A stretch of 64,000 nt of DNA from Crambe crambe (taxonomy: Eukaryota; Porifera; Demospongiae; Poecilosclerida; Crambeidae), in contig OZ004598.1 in NCBI GenBank assembly GCA_963924555.1, positions 3,558,501 to 3,622,500 on the forward strand, written 5' to 3'. Below the pieces are notes generated by a model. It ran no database searches and was not told the origin of the DNA. It saw only the letters and a list, made by a program, of their open reading frames with translations. A program made the position numbers and the translations under genes. This document shows, piece after piece, positions 54,301-64,000 of this stretch; the stretch's first letter is position 1; each line of letters begins with the position of its first letter.

Positions 54301-57300
54301 AGACCCCTTCAGTTCCACTTCTTATTGGAGCTTCGATCCTGTGTACAGTTTCCAAAAACCGGCAATTTTTATATGGGGATAGAACTTAGTGGTGAATTGT
54401 TATGCCATGGACAGAACACCATGTGGTCTTGCTTAGCCAACTGGAGTAGTTTGAACAAGTGTTGATATGTTGGTGTACTTATTTCTACAACTGGAATCAA
54501 GATTAAGGGGGAGTTACTAACCACACACCAACTGGAAGTACACTGCCCAGATGGCAAAGGACCCCTTGGACTCATTCTCATCTCATCATTACATATCTTG
54601 GACCAAGCCCCAAACAACTGAACATTGAGGGCCTGCCCTCTCATGGACCCCCATCTAGCATAGCTGATTGTTCTCTCCAAGATAACTCACCTGCTTGCGA
54701 ATAAGGGGTCCAAGGCTCTGTTTCAGGAGTTATAGCAGCTCAATTTGAAGCAACTTGGTAGTCAAGGTGAGCACAACACTTAGAGCCACCAAAATTTGAA
54801 TTCTAAATTTGACCCTTGACCTCATTTGTACTGACACCGCAAAAATGTACATCGTGCAAGTGAATTTCTGTTAAGCAATCCAGGGCTGGATCCAGGATTT
54901 TCAGATAGGTGGGGTTGCAGGACCATGAGGGAAGGAGCATAGTTATTTGGAGGACCCATGTGGGCCATTCACTGGTACTCAAACTCAAGGTGACACATGT
55001 ATGGTCACACCTCAAATCGCAGCACTGAGTTATACCTTAAAAATGTAAGCCAAAGATATCTTCGAAGTGACACGTGCAAGGTCACAGGTGTGATTGTTCA
55101 AGAAATCACAGTTGGTATGCACTGAATTATCCAATGTGTAAATACAATCCGAAAGATATCTTTGAAGTGACACGTGCATGGTCACAGGTGTGATCGTAAA
55201 AGGAAATCACAGTTAGTATGCACCAAGTTATCCAATGTGTGACTTTGAAAGTGAAAGCCAAAATGGATGTGTCATATATACATAGATTGTTTCTTTCTTT
55301 GACTGTAGCGATCGTAAAAGGAAATCACAGTTAGTATGCACCAAGTTATCCAATGTGTGACTTTGAAAGTGAAAGCCAAAATGGATGTGTCATATATACA
55401 TAGATTGTTTCTTTCTTCGACTGTAGCCATAGTAACTGCATTAGTTCCTAATTTAGTTGGTCCACACGTGTAACATGTTCTCTCTTCTAATTACACTACT
55501 TTAGAGGAGAAACACAAGTTGTCAAAGAAAAATAGACATGGCTAAGTAAGTAGCTAGGCATGGTCAAATTGCATTTTCATTTTATAATAGCTTGGGAACA
55601 AAAAAGGGGGGGTTGCAACCCCCTCAACCCCTGCAATCACAAACCCAGGATTTGAAGGTGTGGCTGTTTAAGCTTCAACCCCTCTACTTAAAACAGGTGC
55701 AAGTTATGCAAAACTAGGATATCGATTTTTCATGTTGCAGACCCTAAAACTGGACACTAGCTGGACATGTTTTTCAAATAATAAATCTTAACTACAATAT
55801 TTGGACAAAATTATGATCTAAACACATTAGGACCTAAAATATGAAGAAAAAAAAGAATATTGTGGAAATTTACCTTGTACTAGGACGGCAAAGAGAACTG
55901 TAGAGGTGATACTAATGCTAGTGGAAGAAATGTTTGAGATTGTAGGCCTTGACTAAATGAATTATGGAAACTATGAGCTAAAGAAAGTGAATCCTACACC
56001 CATTTTAGGTACCTTCGCGTGCAGTTGTTTACAGTTTCATTTTCAAACATTGATATTTGTAATGTAGTGAGAGTGATAGCTGATTTATATCCTTGCTGAG
56101 TTTCAGACCCCTCTGACCTGTAGCTTAGAAAATATAAACTCTGGAACACAGAAACATGAAAAATACAAAAGTTCTACTCTTTAAGCCTGTGGCACTGTAG
56201 ACTAACACTGAGACCAAGGGATCTACGGTCTATTTAGAAACCTGAGAGCCCTGGGCTGTAGCGGCCGAGCGCAGCGAGGGCGCTACTAAGGGCCCGAAGG
56301 TTTCTAAACAGACTGTAGATCCCGTTGGTCAAAGTATAGCCAATCACTGGTATTGTTTAACTTACCTCAATACACACTTGGAAACAATAACCATGGTTTT
56401 TAAATGCAACGAACGTGAATCAGAGTGCACCTAGAAACAATAACTGTGGCCACCGCACGCGATGCGTTGCTAGAATTGGACCAATTACCATCTTTACCGA
56501 TTCATTCATTGGATTCATCCTAGGGCAAGTGAATTCTAAGGCGTGATTCTAAGTGAATAGAATTCACCAAATGGACCAATGAGATTCCTTGATTGTGACT
56601 AGCTATAGTCTAATACAAAAGTGAAATTCTAGTTCCCCCACTTAGAGTCAGACTTAACAAAAGCTACTGTGAATGATTATCCATCCTACTACAAAGTGCA
56701 GACCAAGTTTCAGGACCAGGGAGCTTACCGTTTCAGAAATACGGCAAGCAGGTAAATCGCTGGATTTCTCTATTGTTATTGTTATTCTTCTTAGACTACG
56801 TACCATATCTCTCGAACCACTCAAGCTACAGCTATGATTTCTGGATAAATCCACTTCAAATTCTACCAGCTACGATCTTTTACACTAGTCAATTCTCGAA
56901 AGAGTCGATGTAAAAGGAGACACTACGGAGCACAGTACTCGACTAACTTAATTATTGGAAGCCTATAATACGCATGCACACGTATTTCATATCCAATTAT
57001 TCGAAATTATAATAATATTACTCAACTAGCTGTATGTACGTACTCTGAACTCTAGCTCTATCAACTCGGAGATTTTAGATCGCTGAATCATCTACCAGTA
57101 TAATTTGGCGCTCAGGGCTGGTGACACGTAATACTTGGACTTGTTCGAGGCAGGAAGTGCCAGATGATGCTTCCATTTGTCACGATGACGCATTACGCGC
57201 GCAGTGGGCAGAACCGCAGGAACATCTCTCCTAGATAGAAAAGCATCCAACTGTTCAAAATCGTATGGATTGGTACCCCAATCTAACAGCAGTTCGGTCG

Positions 57301-60300
57301 GCAGCATCTTTCAGTGATGTTGCAGAGCATGTGGATTGCGAGCGCTTTTAAATGACGTCATCCAGTGGCGCGTGACGTCACTTCGCGTCACTAAATGCCA
57401 GAATACGTCACATAATAATATTCATTAATTTAGCAGATTTCTCGTTAAATGAACAAGTCCAAGTATTATGTGTCACCAGATTACTACTGGTAGACAAGGC
57501 TGGGTAGACTGTATTTCAGATTCATCTGCATCTTCAACCTCCAAGTATAAGAGCTCAACACTAACACTTCAAGCTTTGACTCGCTGATAAATAATCATTT
57601 GGCTGCTATGCTATTGGAGAACTATTCTTCTTTCATCTGTCCCTGCATACACATAGAAGAATGAACTCTATACATAAAAGAGAGGGAAAAAAACCAGGCA
57701 AAAGTAAGGGAAAAAACATTTCCATGAAATGAAAAAAATGTAGCTAGCTCTAGCTCGTAGACTACTCTTAGTCCATCAACTCGGGGATTTTAGATTCACC
57801 AATCCATCTACCAATAGCAGATTCATCTACATCCTCGGCCTCCTCAACACTTTAAGCCTTGACTCGCTGATAAATAATCATCGGGCTGCTATATATGCTA
57901 TTGGAAAACTATACATCTCAAGAAACTTCTGTCCCTACATACACATAGAAGAACGCATTATGCATACATACTGTAATAAAACCATAAAGACAGAAGAAGA
58001 AAAAAGACCATGAACAAGTAAGGGAAAAAACATTTCTGTGAAAAATATGTAGGGATGACCATTGCTCGAAAAAGTAAGGAAACAAGGGTAGGGATGAAGG
58101 ATCAATCTTTGTTCTGCATATCCAGCCAACAATCCCTACATATACATACATTTAATACCGTGAAGCTACCTGACGTATATGTAGGCTGGATATGCAGAAC
58201 AAAGATTGATCCTATTTGCATTCTTCATCCCTACCCTTGTTTCCTTACTTTTTTGAGCAATGGTCATCCCTACATTTTTTTTATTTCACAGAAATGTTTT
58301 TCCCTTACTTGTATAGGAAGGTGTCATGGTAGTAATTTGTTCACTGTTAGAATAGCAATCCGTTCTTCCATCTTATCAGTACACTAATGATGATATATTC
58401 TGTGAAATAATGTCATCTGTTTTGGTCATTTTCTTTCTATTGATTTAATAATAAGTAAGAATGAATTTACTATAGTTATCATTATGCTTCCCCACTCAGC
58501 AAAAACGTAAGAACTGGATAAGTGCCTTAAAGCGATGCATCATGATAGAAAAAAGCAAAGATTGCGAGGCTGTGCCAAAGTCTCCCTTAAAGAAAATGTT
58601 CTCTAGATCTTCAAGAGTTGATATGCTGAACTCACAAACACAAGATATGGCAGAAACTATGGCTAGTTATGATCTCCCTTTGCAGCATCAAGTATTGGAA
58701 GATTCCAGTCAAATGTATTCGGGTCAAACTGAATCACCATATGAATATTTACCAGATGATAATAGCTCTGATAGTTATGAAAACCCATTTCTTATTGAGT
58801 CACGTGGTCCAAATGATTCACTACCTTCTCTGCCATCCAGCAGTTCTGAAATTACCGACTATCACAAACCACCACCTTCTCTCCCATTCAGTCAAAGTAG
58901 CTACTTATCCCCATCCTCTCTACCCATTTCCCCAAAAATTCATGGTACTTCAATTGCTCCTCAGAATGATGAAGCTTCAAGTGGAGCAGGTGACATTCCA
59001 TTTGCTATTGCATCCAATGATGCATATGGTTGCAGTCCTTCATCTCCTCTGTCCAGCAGAACTGATCACATTTCAAATGCTCAGGATGATGCAGACCCAC
59101 ACAGTTCACTTATGTCCACTGAGAGTTATACTTCAGTGATATCTTCATCTCCTCTGTCCAGCAGACCCGATGGAATTTCAATTGTTCAGGATGATGTAGA
59201 CCCACAGAGTTCACGTTTGTCCAATGACAGTTATACTGATATGCTGACGGTTTCACCCGCCTCTGTATCACAATCAGCTCTCCTTGAGAAATCAGAAACA
59301 GTGGTCCCTGAAGTTCTCCAGCCATCACCTTCATACAGTCCCGATTATTACAGTGATGATGAGTGTAACCTTCCTCCAGTCATGGATACACTTAATATTC
59401 CATTTTGTTCACCCGACTTGTCTTCACTGGAAGCATCAGTTTCTTCACAGCAATGTGCTCATTTGAAACGTACTATTTCAGAGAAAAAAGATTCATCATC
59501 ATCTATCTCTTGTTCTTCTCAGAGAGAGCAGTGTGCTAACATGGCAGAAGAGCAGTCTTTAATCAGTGGAGATGACTTTCCACCCACTGAAGAAGTATAC
59601 ACATTCAAAACTCCGGTATTGTCCAGGAGTTCCTCACCAAATATACCACAAAATGTAAAAAGCAAGCATGTTTCACCAAAGCAACAGGCAACATATCAGC
59701 CCCCTATGAATTTGAAAGCCATTTCTTCTTCTGTGACTGAAAATTTTAGTATACCTTTGGAATTACCTTCATCTGATATCACAGAAAGTTTGAAGACAAG
59801 TCCTGCTTCACCTAAGGAGTTTCAGACACATGCCCTGAATATGATGCAGCAAAGTTCAAAAGCCATGCAAATGACATATGCTCATAATGCACCAGGGACA
59901 ACCGAAGCAGTTCAGCACCAGAGTGTCATTCAAGAAAGGCACAGTCCCTCTCATGAAGTAACGTCTCCAGATTTCAGTGGGAAGAGAGAAAAAATTGTAA
60001 GTAGCTATACATAATAATGGTTAATACATGTATATCATTCTATAGCCTCGTACCCAGGCCTGCTTTTTTCGCGGGGCGGTGGAAAAGCGAAGGGCCTAGT
60101 ATAAGTTGCATGCGTATGCGCTCCATCCCCCCATTTAGAGGGGATTCGCTATAATTTTCGGGCACGTCCATTACACAAATCGTAATAAACATTACATTAT
60201 CGTAATTTTGAGAGCTGAGTCAGCAGCTAAGCTCTAGACTGTTCTGTCTTTCTGCACTAGATTCAACTCACCTCACTCCCAGAAGCGTTCTGTGCAAGCT

Positions 60301-63300
60301 GTTTATGAAAGAAGTTATTTGTTTGTGTCGCTACCAACTGGTTAGACGAGAAGAGTCGCTGCTATCAAAGTATCATGTCTTACCTTTTGTTTTTTACCAT
60401 AAGCTTGGCTTGCTGTTCTTGTTGTATCTTAGTTTATTTTCACTGATGTGGATAAGGTCTGGAGCTAGCTAGCTAAGCTGCACTGATTGAATGCGCACGT
60501 GCTACATACGTTTTTATGATTACATCATTCATCATGGACGAAATTTACGTTTTTATGATTACATCATTCATCATGGACGAAATTTTACGTATTATTTCGT
60601 GTCTAATTAAGCGCATGCAGATGCAACTTATACCAGGCCCTTCGCTTTTCCACCACCCCGCGAAAAGAGCGGGCCTGGGTACGAGGCTAATCATTCTATT
60701 GATAATTTTCAGCAAAGAACAAGCGCCGTCAAAGATCCAGCATCTCATACACATATGTTAATGGATCTCTGTTTGAGTGAGTTTAGTCACATAATAGTTG
60801 TTGTAGCTATGCATCAACCTCTTTGTTATTCATAGAAGAACTGAAGAAAAAGACTCCATTAATTGATCCCAAGAATTTGTGAGTCAAAATTATTGTATCG
60901 TTAGGTATCCATCATGCAGGAATATTGTAGGCTTATCACAGATAAAGATGATATACACTCAAATCCAATGCCTCCCGAACTCAGAAGACTAGCCAAAGCT
61001 AATTCACGTGTGTTACTACTATGTATATTATACAATAGCTACTCTTATTACCAATTTATTTGCTAGAATCACTTATGACTGATCAGCTGTTAGAGTCTCT
61101 TGATCATATGAGGAAGCAGGCTCTTTTCATACCTATATCAAAATTAAGCAACATAGAACTCATTGCAGGAGGTAGCTATAATGTAATTTATGATACAATA
61201 ATGATTATTGTACTGCATGCAGGTCATTTTGGCACACAATATACAGCAGAACTTTCACAAAAACCATCTGGTCAAAGGATCAAAGTAGTTATGAAGGCAG
61301 TTAAAAAACCTCTGAGTCAGAAGGAGAACTTTATCAAGGACCAAGCAATTATAGCAGATATGATACACCCAAACATTGTTCGTTTTTTTGGAGTTGTTGA
61401 CCAAGGTAATGAATCTTTTAATATTATCCCTTTAGCAGCTGTAGGTGCCATACCTCCAATGCTGGTCATGATTTTATATAGCTACCATGTTTTAAATTGA
61501 TGCGTGTGTGTATGCATTATATTAATATTAAATTTTTATTCATACTCAGAACTACCATGGATCATTTTTGAGCAGCTAGCAAATGGTGACTTGAAAAAGT
61601 TTTTGCAGGTAGCTAAAGACTTATTTTGATTCTACAATTGAATAGCATTCTTATTATAAAATAACTCAGAATAATGAACGACCTGTTGAAATGCTACTTC
61701 GTTATATGTTGGATACATCTCTGGGACTGCGCTATATTTCTGAAAAAGGACTAGTTCATCGGGTAAGGCTATGGTTGTAGAAAACATTGACCTAATGATT
61801 ATGATCAAGCTGATTACAGTGTTATCAGAAGTAGATTAATTGCTACAAACTGACCGAGTTTTATGGATTTCTATAAAATCTGGGAAAAGTAAAAATTCAA
61901 AGGAAGTGACATCATTCTCACTTTAATATGTATACAAATTTATTTTGACCAACCTACAGTACCTACAATAGAAGAGGGAAATACTTATAACAAGTTATTT
62001 TGAACTGTCTGAGTTTTCTTTTTCCTGTCTGTTGCAGGATGTTGCAGCTAGAAATATTATGGTTAGTATCAATGAAAGGTGTAAGGTTGGTAATTTTGAT
62101 CTTCTGAAGAAGCTACGACAGGAACAAGACCACAAGCGAGTGTACGTCACTCATAGTGATACGCCCATGGCAGTTAGATGGATGGCTCCAGAGAATTTGG
62201 ATGTCGAAAAGAAGCTTTTTTCCACAGCTTCTGATGTGTGGAGTTTCGGAGTGCTCCAGTGGGAAATTAGACATCCATTTGATACTCCATACAGTGTTAG
62301 TCTATAATATCAGCTACTATATACTGGGCTATATTAACATAGGTTAGCACATCTGCTTCATTCTATATATAAGGGATGGAATTTGTTACTATTACGACAT
62401 GACATGATTTAAAAGTGATCATAGAATATGACATCCATATGTGACCGGCTCTGGGAAAACCCTCCGTCGGGTGAAAATTAAAAATTTTTTGTTATGGTAA
62501 AATTTATTATCTATGGCCCTTTGGCTCTTTATTGCGCAAATTTCAAAGCTATAGCTTTTATGACGCCTGAGGAACAGCTCTTAGAAGGATCGAGGTAGCG
62601 TCCATTAGCGTTATTGTTTTTTCGAGAAAAGCTGACTAAGCAACGTGAACATTATTTCCGGACATGCCCGTGGACTAGTAAATTGACGGTGGGTGGGGTT
62701 TCGAACTGTAGTTAGTAAGAAGCTAGTTTCTTGCCTTTTGGCTCGAGAAAGGTCCAACCGAAGCTCCGAGAAGAGAAGCAAGGTACCGAAGGTAGCGCAG
62801 ATAGCTTAGTAAGTTCATATTTCCCAGCGCATAAGCTGGAAAGCCTGCCTAAAGTTCAATGAATTTCAGCCTGACTAGAATCTCCGTGCACGAAGCTTCA
62901 ATGGCTGACTAGCTAACTTTAGCGCTTCATTTGAAGCCTTTGTACTTGTAGTCTGAGCTCCAAACTTCATCTGTGCTTTGTTCAAGGATCATATTTGTCA
63001 TTTATGCTTAAAAAAATTTTTTGCCAAATTTTGGCACTGCCAACTAAACGTGCTCATATCTGATAATTGATTTTTGCACCGGACGGAGGGTTTTCCCAGA
63101 GCCGGTCACATATGATACTATACAGTGTCAGCTTAAAATACTGTATTAGCCAGTCAGGGCTGCCACTTCTATTCCCATTGGATGCAATATTAAAACATTC
63201 AATTCTGGGGGAAATTTGTTACTAGCTATGTATTACCAATATTGCTATAGACATGACATGTTGCATGTGATTTTAACCAATTATAGGATATGACTAATGA

Positions 63301-63466
63301 AGAGGTGAAGCAACGTGTCATAAGTGGTAAAGCCAGACTCCAGGTTCCCACTGACTATCCTGCAATTGTACAACAGATCATGAGAGCATGTTGGCAAGAT
63401 GAACCTTCAGAAAGACCCAGCTTTTTGCTCATATCTGAACTCCTTGCTAATTTAACTATTTATTAA
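45343..63466 (+). CDS. Kinase - PH - linker - pseudokinase protein, 14 exons (probable single gene)
   Basis: Exons: 45343-46211, 46269-46401, 46551-46673, 47259-47396, 58500-59996, 60713-60776, 60836-60878, 60931-61007, 61067-61171, 61223-61405, 61550-61608, 61670-61762, 62038-62295, 63287-63466. Every junction is GT-AG and phases join to 3,822 nt (1,273 aa). Kinase 1 (about residues 20-310) has GVGSFG, Lys50, Glu74, HRDLTSRN (Asp153), DLG (Asp172) and PPE (Glu201), and looks catalytic. It resembles tyrosine-kinase-like kinases. A PH domain follows (about 337-435; WISALKRC end). The linker (about 436-1000) is Ser/Pro-rich with an internal tandem repeat (SSPLSSR...QDD.DP). Kinase 2 (about 1008-1273) is tyrosine-kinase-like: Lys1041, HRDVAARN and WMAPE are kept, but DFG reads NFD (1147-1149) and the alpha-C Glu is not evident, so it is probably a pseudokinase. 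Joining kinase 1 to the PH exons rests on the donor at 46402 (GTAAGT one codon on, or GTAGTA) and needs transcript proof. Otherwise there are two adjacent genes split near 46410. Confidence 0.7.
46212..46268 (+). other. 57 bp intron open in frame
   Basis: GTATGG...CTATAG lies between LPQK and RPTADEIM of kinase 1. Removing it restores the usual QKRPTADEI subdomain XI motif. Its length is a multiple of three and it contains no stop, so retention would add 19 residues without breaking the protein. Confidence 0.8.
48890..48930. repeat. Short AGAGCACGGTAGCGCTCT palindrome
   Basis: CAGAGAGCACGGTAGCGCTCTCTATGTAGGGATGAC resembles CAGAGAGAGCGGTAGCTCTC...TAGGGATGAC at about 47483-47520. TAGGGATGAC also recurs in the palindromic elements at 50644 and 58014. 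Confidence 0.5.
49335..50154. mobile_element. 820 bp element with 7 bp target duplication
   Basis: The ends CATAGATTGTATAAACTACG and CGTAGTCTATACAATCTATG (inverted) extend through CGGGATTGGAAACGC, about 40 bp in all. GTTGCCA flanks both sides (49328-49334 and 50155-50161). It lies inside element Y. No coding potential is recognised. Confidence 0.88.
50644..50882. mobile_element. Near-perfect palindrome (MITE), about 100 bp arms
   Basis: The left arm starts ACAAGTAAGGAAAAAAACAT and the right arm ends CCTTACTTGT. Inner arms around TTCGACTTCATCCTTGCATA pair almost perfectly about a short loop at about 50755. It shares its ends with 58014-58312. Confidence 0.88.
52730..53400. mobile_element. Element W' (related to W) inside X
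   Basis: CAGGGCTGG at the left and CCCCTG at the right delimit a copy related to W. It shares GGAGGACCCATGT, the GGAAATCACAGTTAGTATG block and the ATACATAGATTGTTTCTTTC block in the same order. Confidence 0.6.
54881..55633. mobile_element. Element W: third nesting level, inside X
   Basis: W interrupts the right arm of X. Removing 54881-55633 restores the arm sequence TTAAGCAATCACAAACCC seen in the left arm and in the solo copy at 45220. CAATC flanks both sides as a 5 bp target duplication (6 bp if the preceding G is counted). W contains a 118 bp tandem duplication (55192-55427). Confidence 0.75.
56206..56612. mobile_element. Repeat family R1, copy 2
   Basis: The sequence from GAGACCAAGGGATCTACGGT onward matches 26934-27330 over the foldback head and the tail that follows, with scattered differences. 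It directly adjoins the right end of element Y. Confidence 0.8.
57092..57307 (-). other. Unrecognised 71-codon ORF starting with ATG
   Basis: It reads MLPTELLLDWGTNPYDFEQL at its start and has unbiased, protein-like composition with an upstream CRE-like TGACGTCA (about 57355 and 57373). I recognise no family. Part of it (the KSKYYVSP segment) is repeated inverted at 57440-57475, so it may be the end of a mobile element. It lies inside an intron of the two-kinase gene on the opposite strand. Confidence 0.3.
57508..58040. repeat. Diverged direct duplication, about 0.25-0.3 kb unit
   Basis: The block TTGACTCGCTGATAAATAAT, with following CATACACATAGAAGAA and AAGTAAGGGAAAAAACATTT, occurs at about 57575-57730 and again at about 57858-58035. 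The preceding CATCTACATCCTCGGCCTCC also has a counterpart. It leads into the palindrome at 58014. Confidence 0.65.
58014..58312. mobile_element. Near-perfect palindrome (MITE), about 130 bp arms
   Basis: ACAAGTAAGGGAAAAAACAT at the left pairs with the inverted right end CCCTTACTTGT. Inner arms pair around ATCAATCTTTGTTCTGCATA. It ends 187 bp before exon 5 of the two-kinase gene. Confidence 0.88.
60043..60689. mobile_element. 647 bp MITE with 8-9 bp target duplication
   Basis: The ends are TAGCCTCGTACCCAGGCC and inverted GGCCTGGGTACGAGGCTA, continuing through AAAGCGAAGGGCC. ATCATTCTA flanks both sides (60034-60042 and 60690-60698). The duplication size and TAG start would suit a hAT-type element. 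It contains a 40 bp tandem duplication (about 60508-60590). It lies between exons 5 and 6 of the two-kinase gene, 24 bp upstream of exon 6. Confidence 0.88.
62441..63109. mobile_element. 669 bp MITE in the last intron of the two-kinase gene
   Basis: GTGACCGGCTCTGGGAAAAC and inverted GTTTTCCCAGAGCCGGTCAC mark the ends, extending through CCTCCGTC. ATAT flanks both sides. No coding potential is recognised. Confidence 0.88.
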
Positions 63467-64000
63467 TGAGTGTGGTGTATTAAGTTATAACTTACTTGCT
63501 TCCATAAGTCAATTCTTAATAGTGCAAACAAGAAAAACTTAACTATAACACAAAAGCAATAGGCCTACTCCACCTAATCTAAACATTCTGTATACTCTAC
63601 AGTACATGCTGCAATGATTCATCAAGTGAAGAGAGTGCGACTCATTAGAAATGATAGCCACCATACTTCTTCTGGGAACATTTTTTGCTGAATATGAATA
63701 CAGCATTCTTTTCACAATGAGCTATTCAGTGTATGATTGTATGACCTTGTAACCTAAAACTTTCATCTGTCATATCCCAGTGGTTGGTGTGGTAGTATAG
63801 TTTGCTGGAACAAAAAAAAACAAAAAACAAAAAAAACAGGTCGTTACATAACTGGCCAGGTAGACGTAGCTATAGGTATACTTCAATTTCGGTCTGATTT
63901 CATGAAATGGCTACTTCACAGAACTGATTAGTTCTTATTAGGCCTGCTCAGCTAAGTTCTTAGAAAGGGCCTTACTCAGAATCACTTCAGTCATGGGCTA
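63467..64000. other. 3' flank of the two-kinase gene
   Basis: This should contain the 3' UTR. No further exon or RNA gene is recognised before the window edge. An A-rich run (AACAAAAAACAAAAAAAAC type) lies near 63811-63838. Confidence 0.45.

Larger units (their letters stand above)
52198..55746. mobile_element. Element X: 3.5 kb foldback inserted in element Y with 7 bp target duplication
   Basis: The ends are TAGGGTCTGCAACATGAAAA and inverted TTTTTCATGTTGCAGACCCTA. AAACTGG flanks both sides (52191-52197 and 55747-55753). The arms continue inward, for example CTGCTATAACTCCTGAAACA at 52449 paired with its inverse at about 54720-54740, once insertions W and W' are removed. The uninterrupted site GTAAACTGGACACC is preserved, inverted, in the other arm of Y at about 47990-48003. 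Its open frames are parts of the inverted arms, not genes. Confidence 0.85.
47541..56200. mobile_element. Element Y: large foldback with about 0.6 kb inverted arms, containing element X
   Basis: The left arm begins CTACAGTGCCACAGGCTTAA and runs to about 48152. Its inverted copy ends at 56200 (TTAAGCCTGTGGCACTGTAG). The right arm is split by element X: bases 55747-56200 match the outer arm and about 51805-52197 match the inner arm (for example CTCGATTTTAGGAGCGATGT). A further insertion of about 0.3 kb lies at about 51870-52140. The whole unit sits in the 11.1 kb intron 47397-58499 of the two-kinase gene. No transposase gene is recognised and no clear target duplication is seen. Confidence 0.8.

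Noticed and set aside
52504-54680. Two similar ORFs (52504-52764 + and 54369-54680 -)
   Set aside because: They are the two inverted arms of element X read on opposite strands. They share no recognisable domain and are better explained as non-coding repeat.

Overview
This window is animal nuclear DNA, most likely from a demosponge of the Amphimedon type. The evidence is spliced genes with GT-AG introns, a large intronless NACHT/LRR receptor of the type expanded in sponges, GABA-B-like and cAMP-receptor-like GPCRs, divergent tyrosine-kinase-type signalling genes, and dense small inverted-repeat transposons. The species is an inference. Exon structures were built by hand from reading frame, splice sites and phase, and were not checked against transcripts.

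Layout. 1-5496 (+) is a Death/Ig/NACHT/LRR receptor cut by the left edge. 6006-13016 (-) and 13696-23329 (+) are two head-to-head DOK/IRS-like docking proteins (PH + PTB + tyrosine-motif tails) sharing a 0.7 kb upstream region. 23630-24265 (-) is proteasome subunit beta type-2. Starting 211 bp away, 24477-29235 (+) is an NPEPL1-like M17 aminopeptidase whose last exons are not found. 30476-31579 (-) is a cAMP-receptor-like GPCR and 32343-34250 (-) a GABA-B-like class C GPCR with an incomplete N-terminus. About 34.9-45.1 kb is transposon territory: a rearranged P-element/THAP9-like relic, two elements defined by inverted ends, and a 3.4 kb terminal-inverted-repeat element carrying a broken Cys-rich gene.

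45343-63466 (+) can be read as a single 14-exon gene of 1,273 residues: an intact-looking kinase domain, a PH domain, a long Ser/Pro-rich linker and a C-terminal tyrosine-kinase-like domain whose DFG is NFD (probable pseudokinase). I consider this the most interesting object here. Its 11.1 kb intron holds transposons nested three deep (W in X in Y).

Several genes concern phosphotyrosine signalling (two docking proteins with many Tyr motifs, and the two-kinase protein), but nothing in the sequence shows that they act together.
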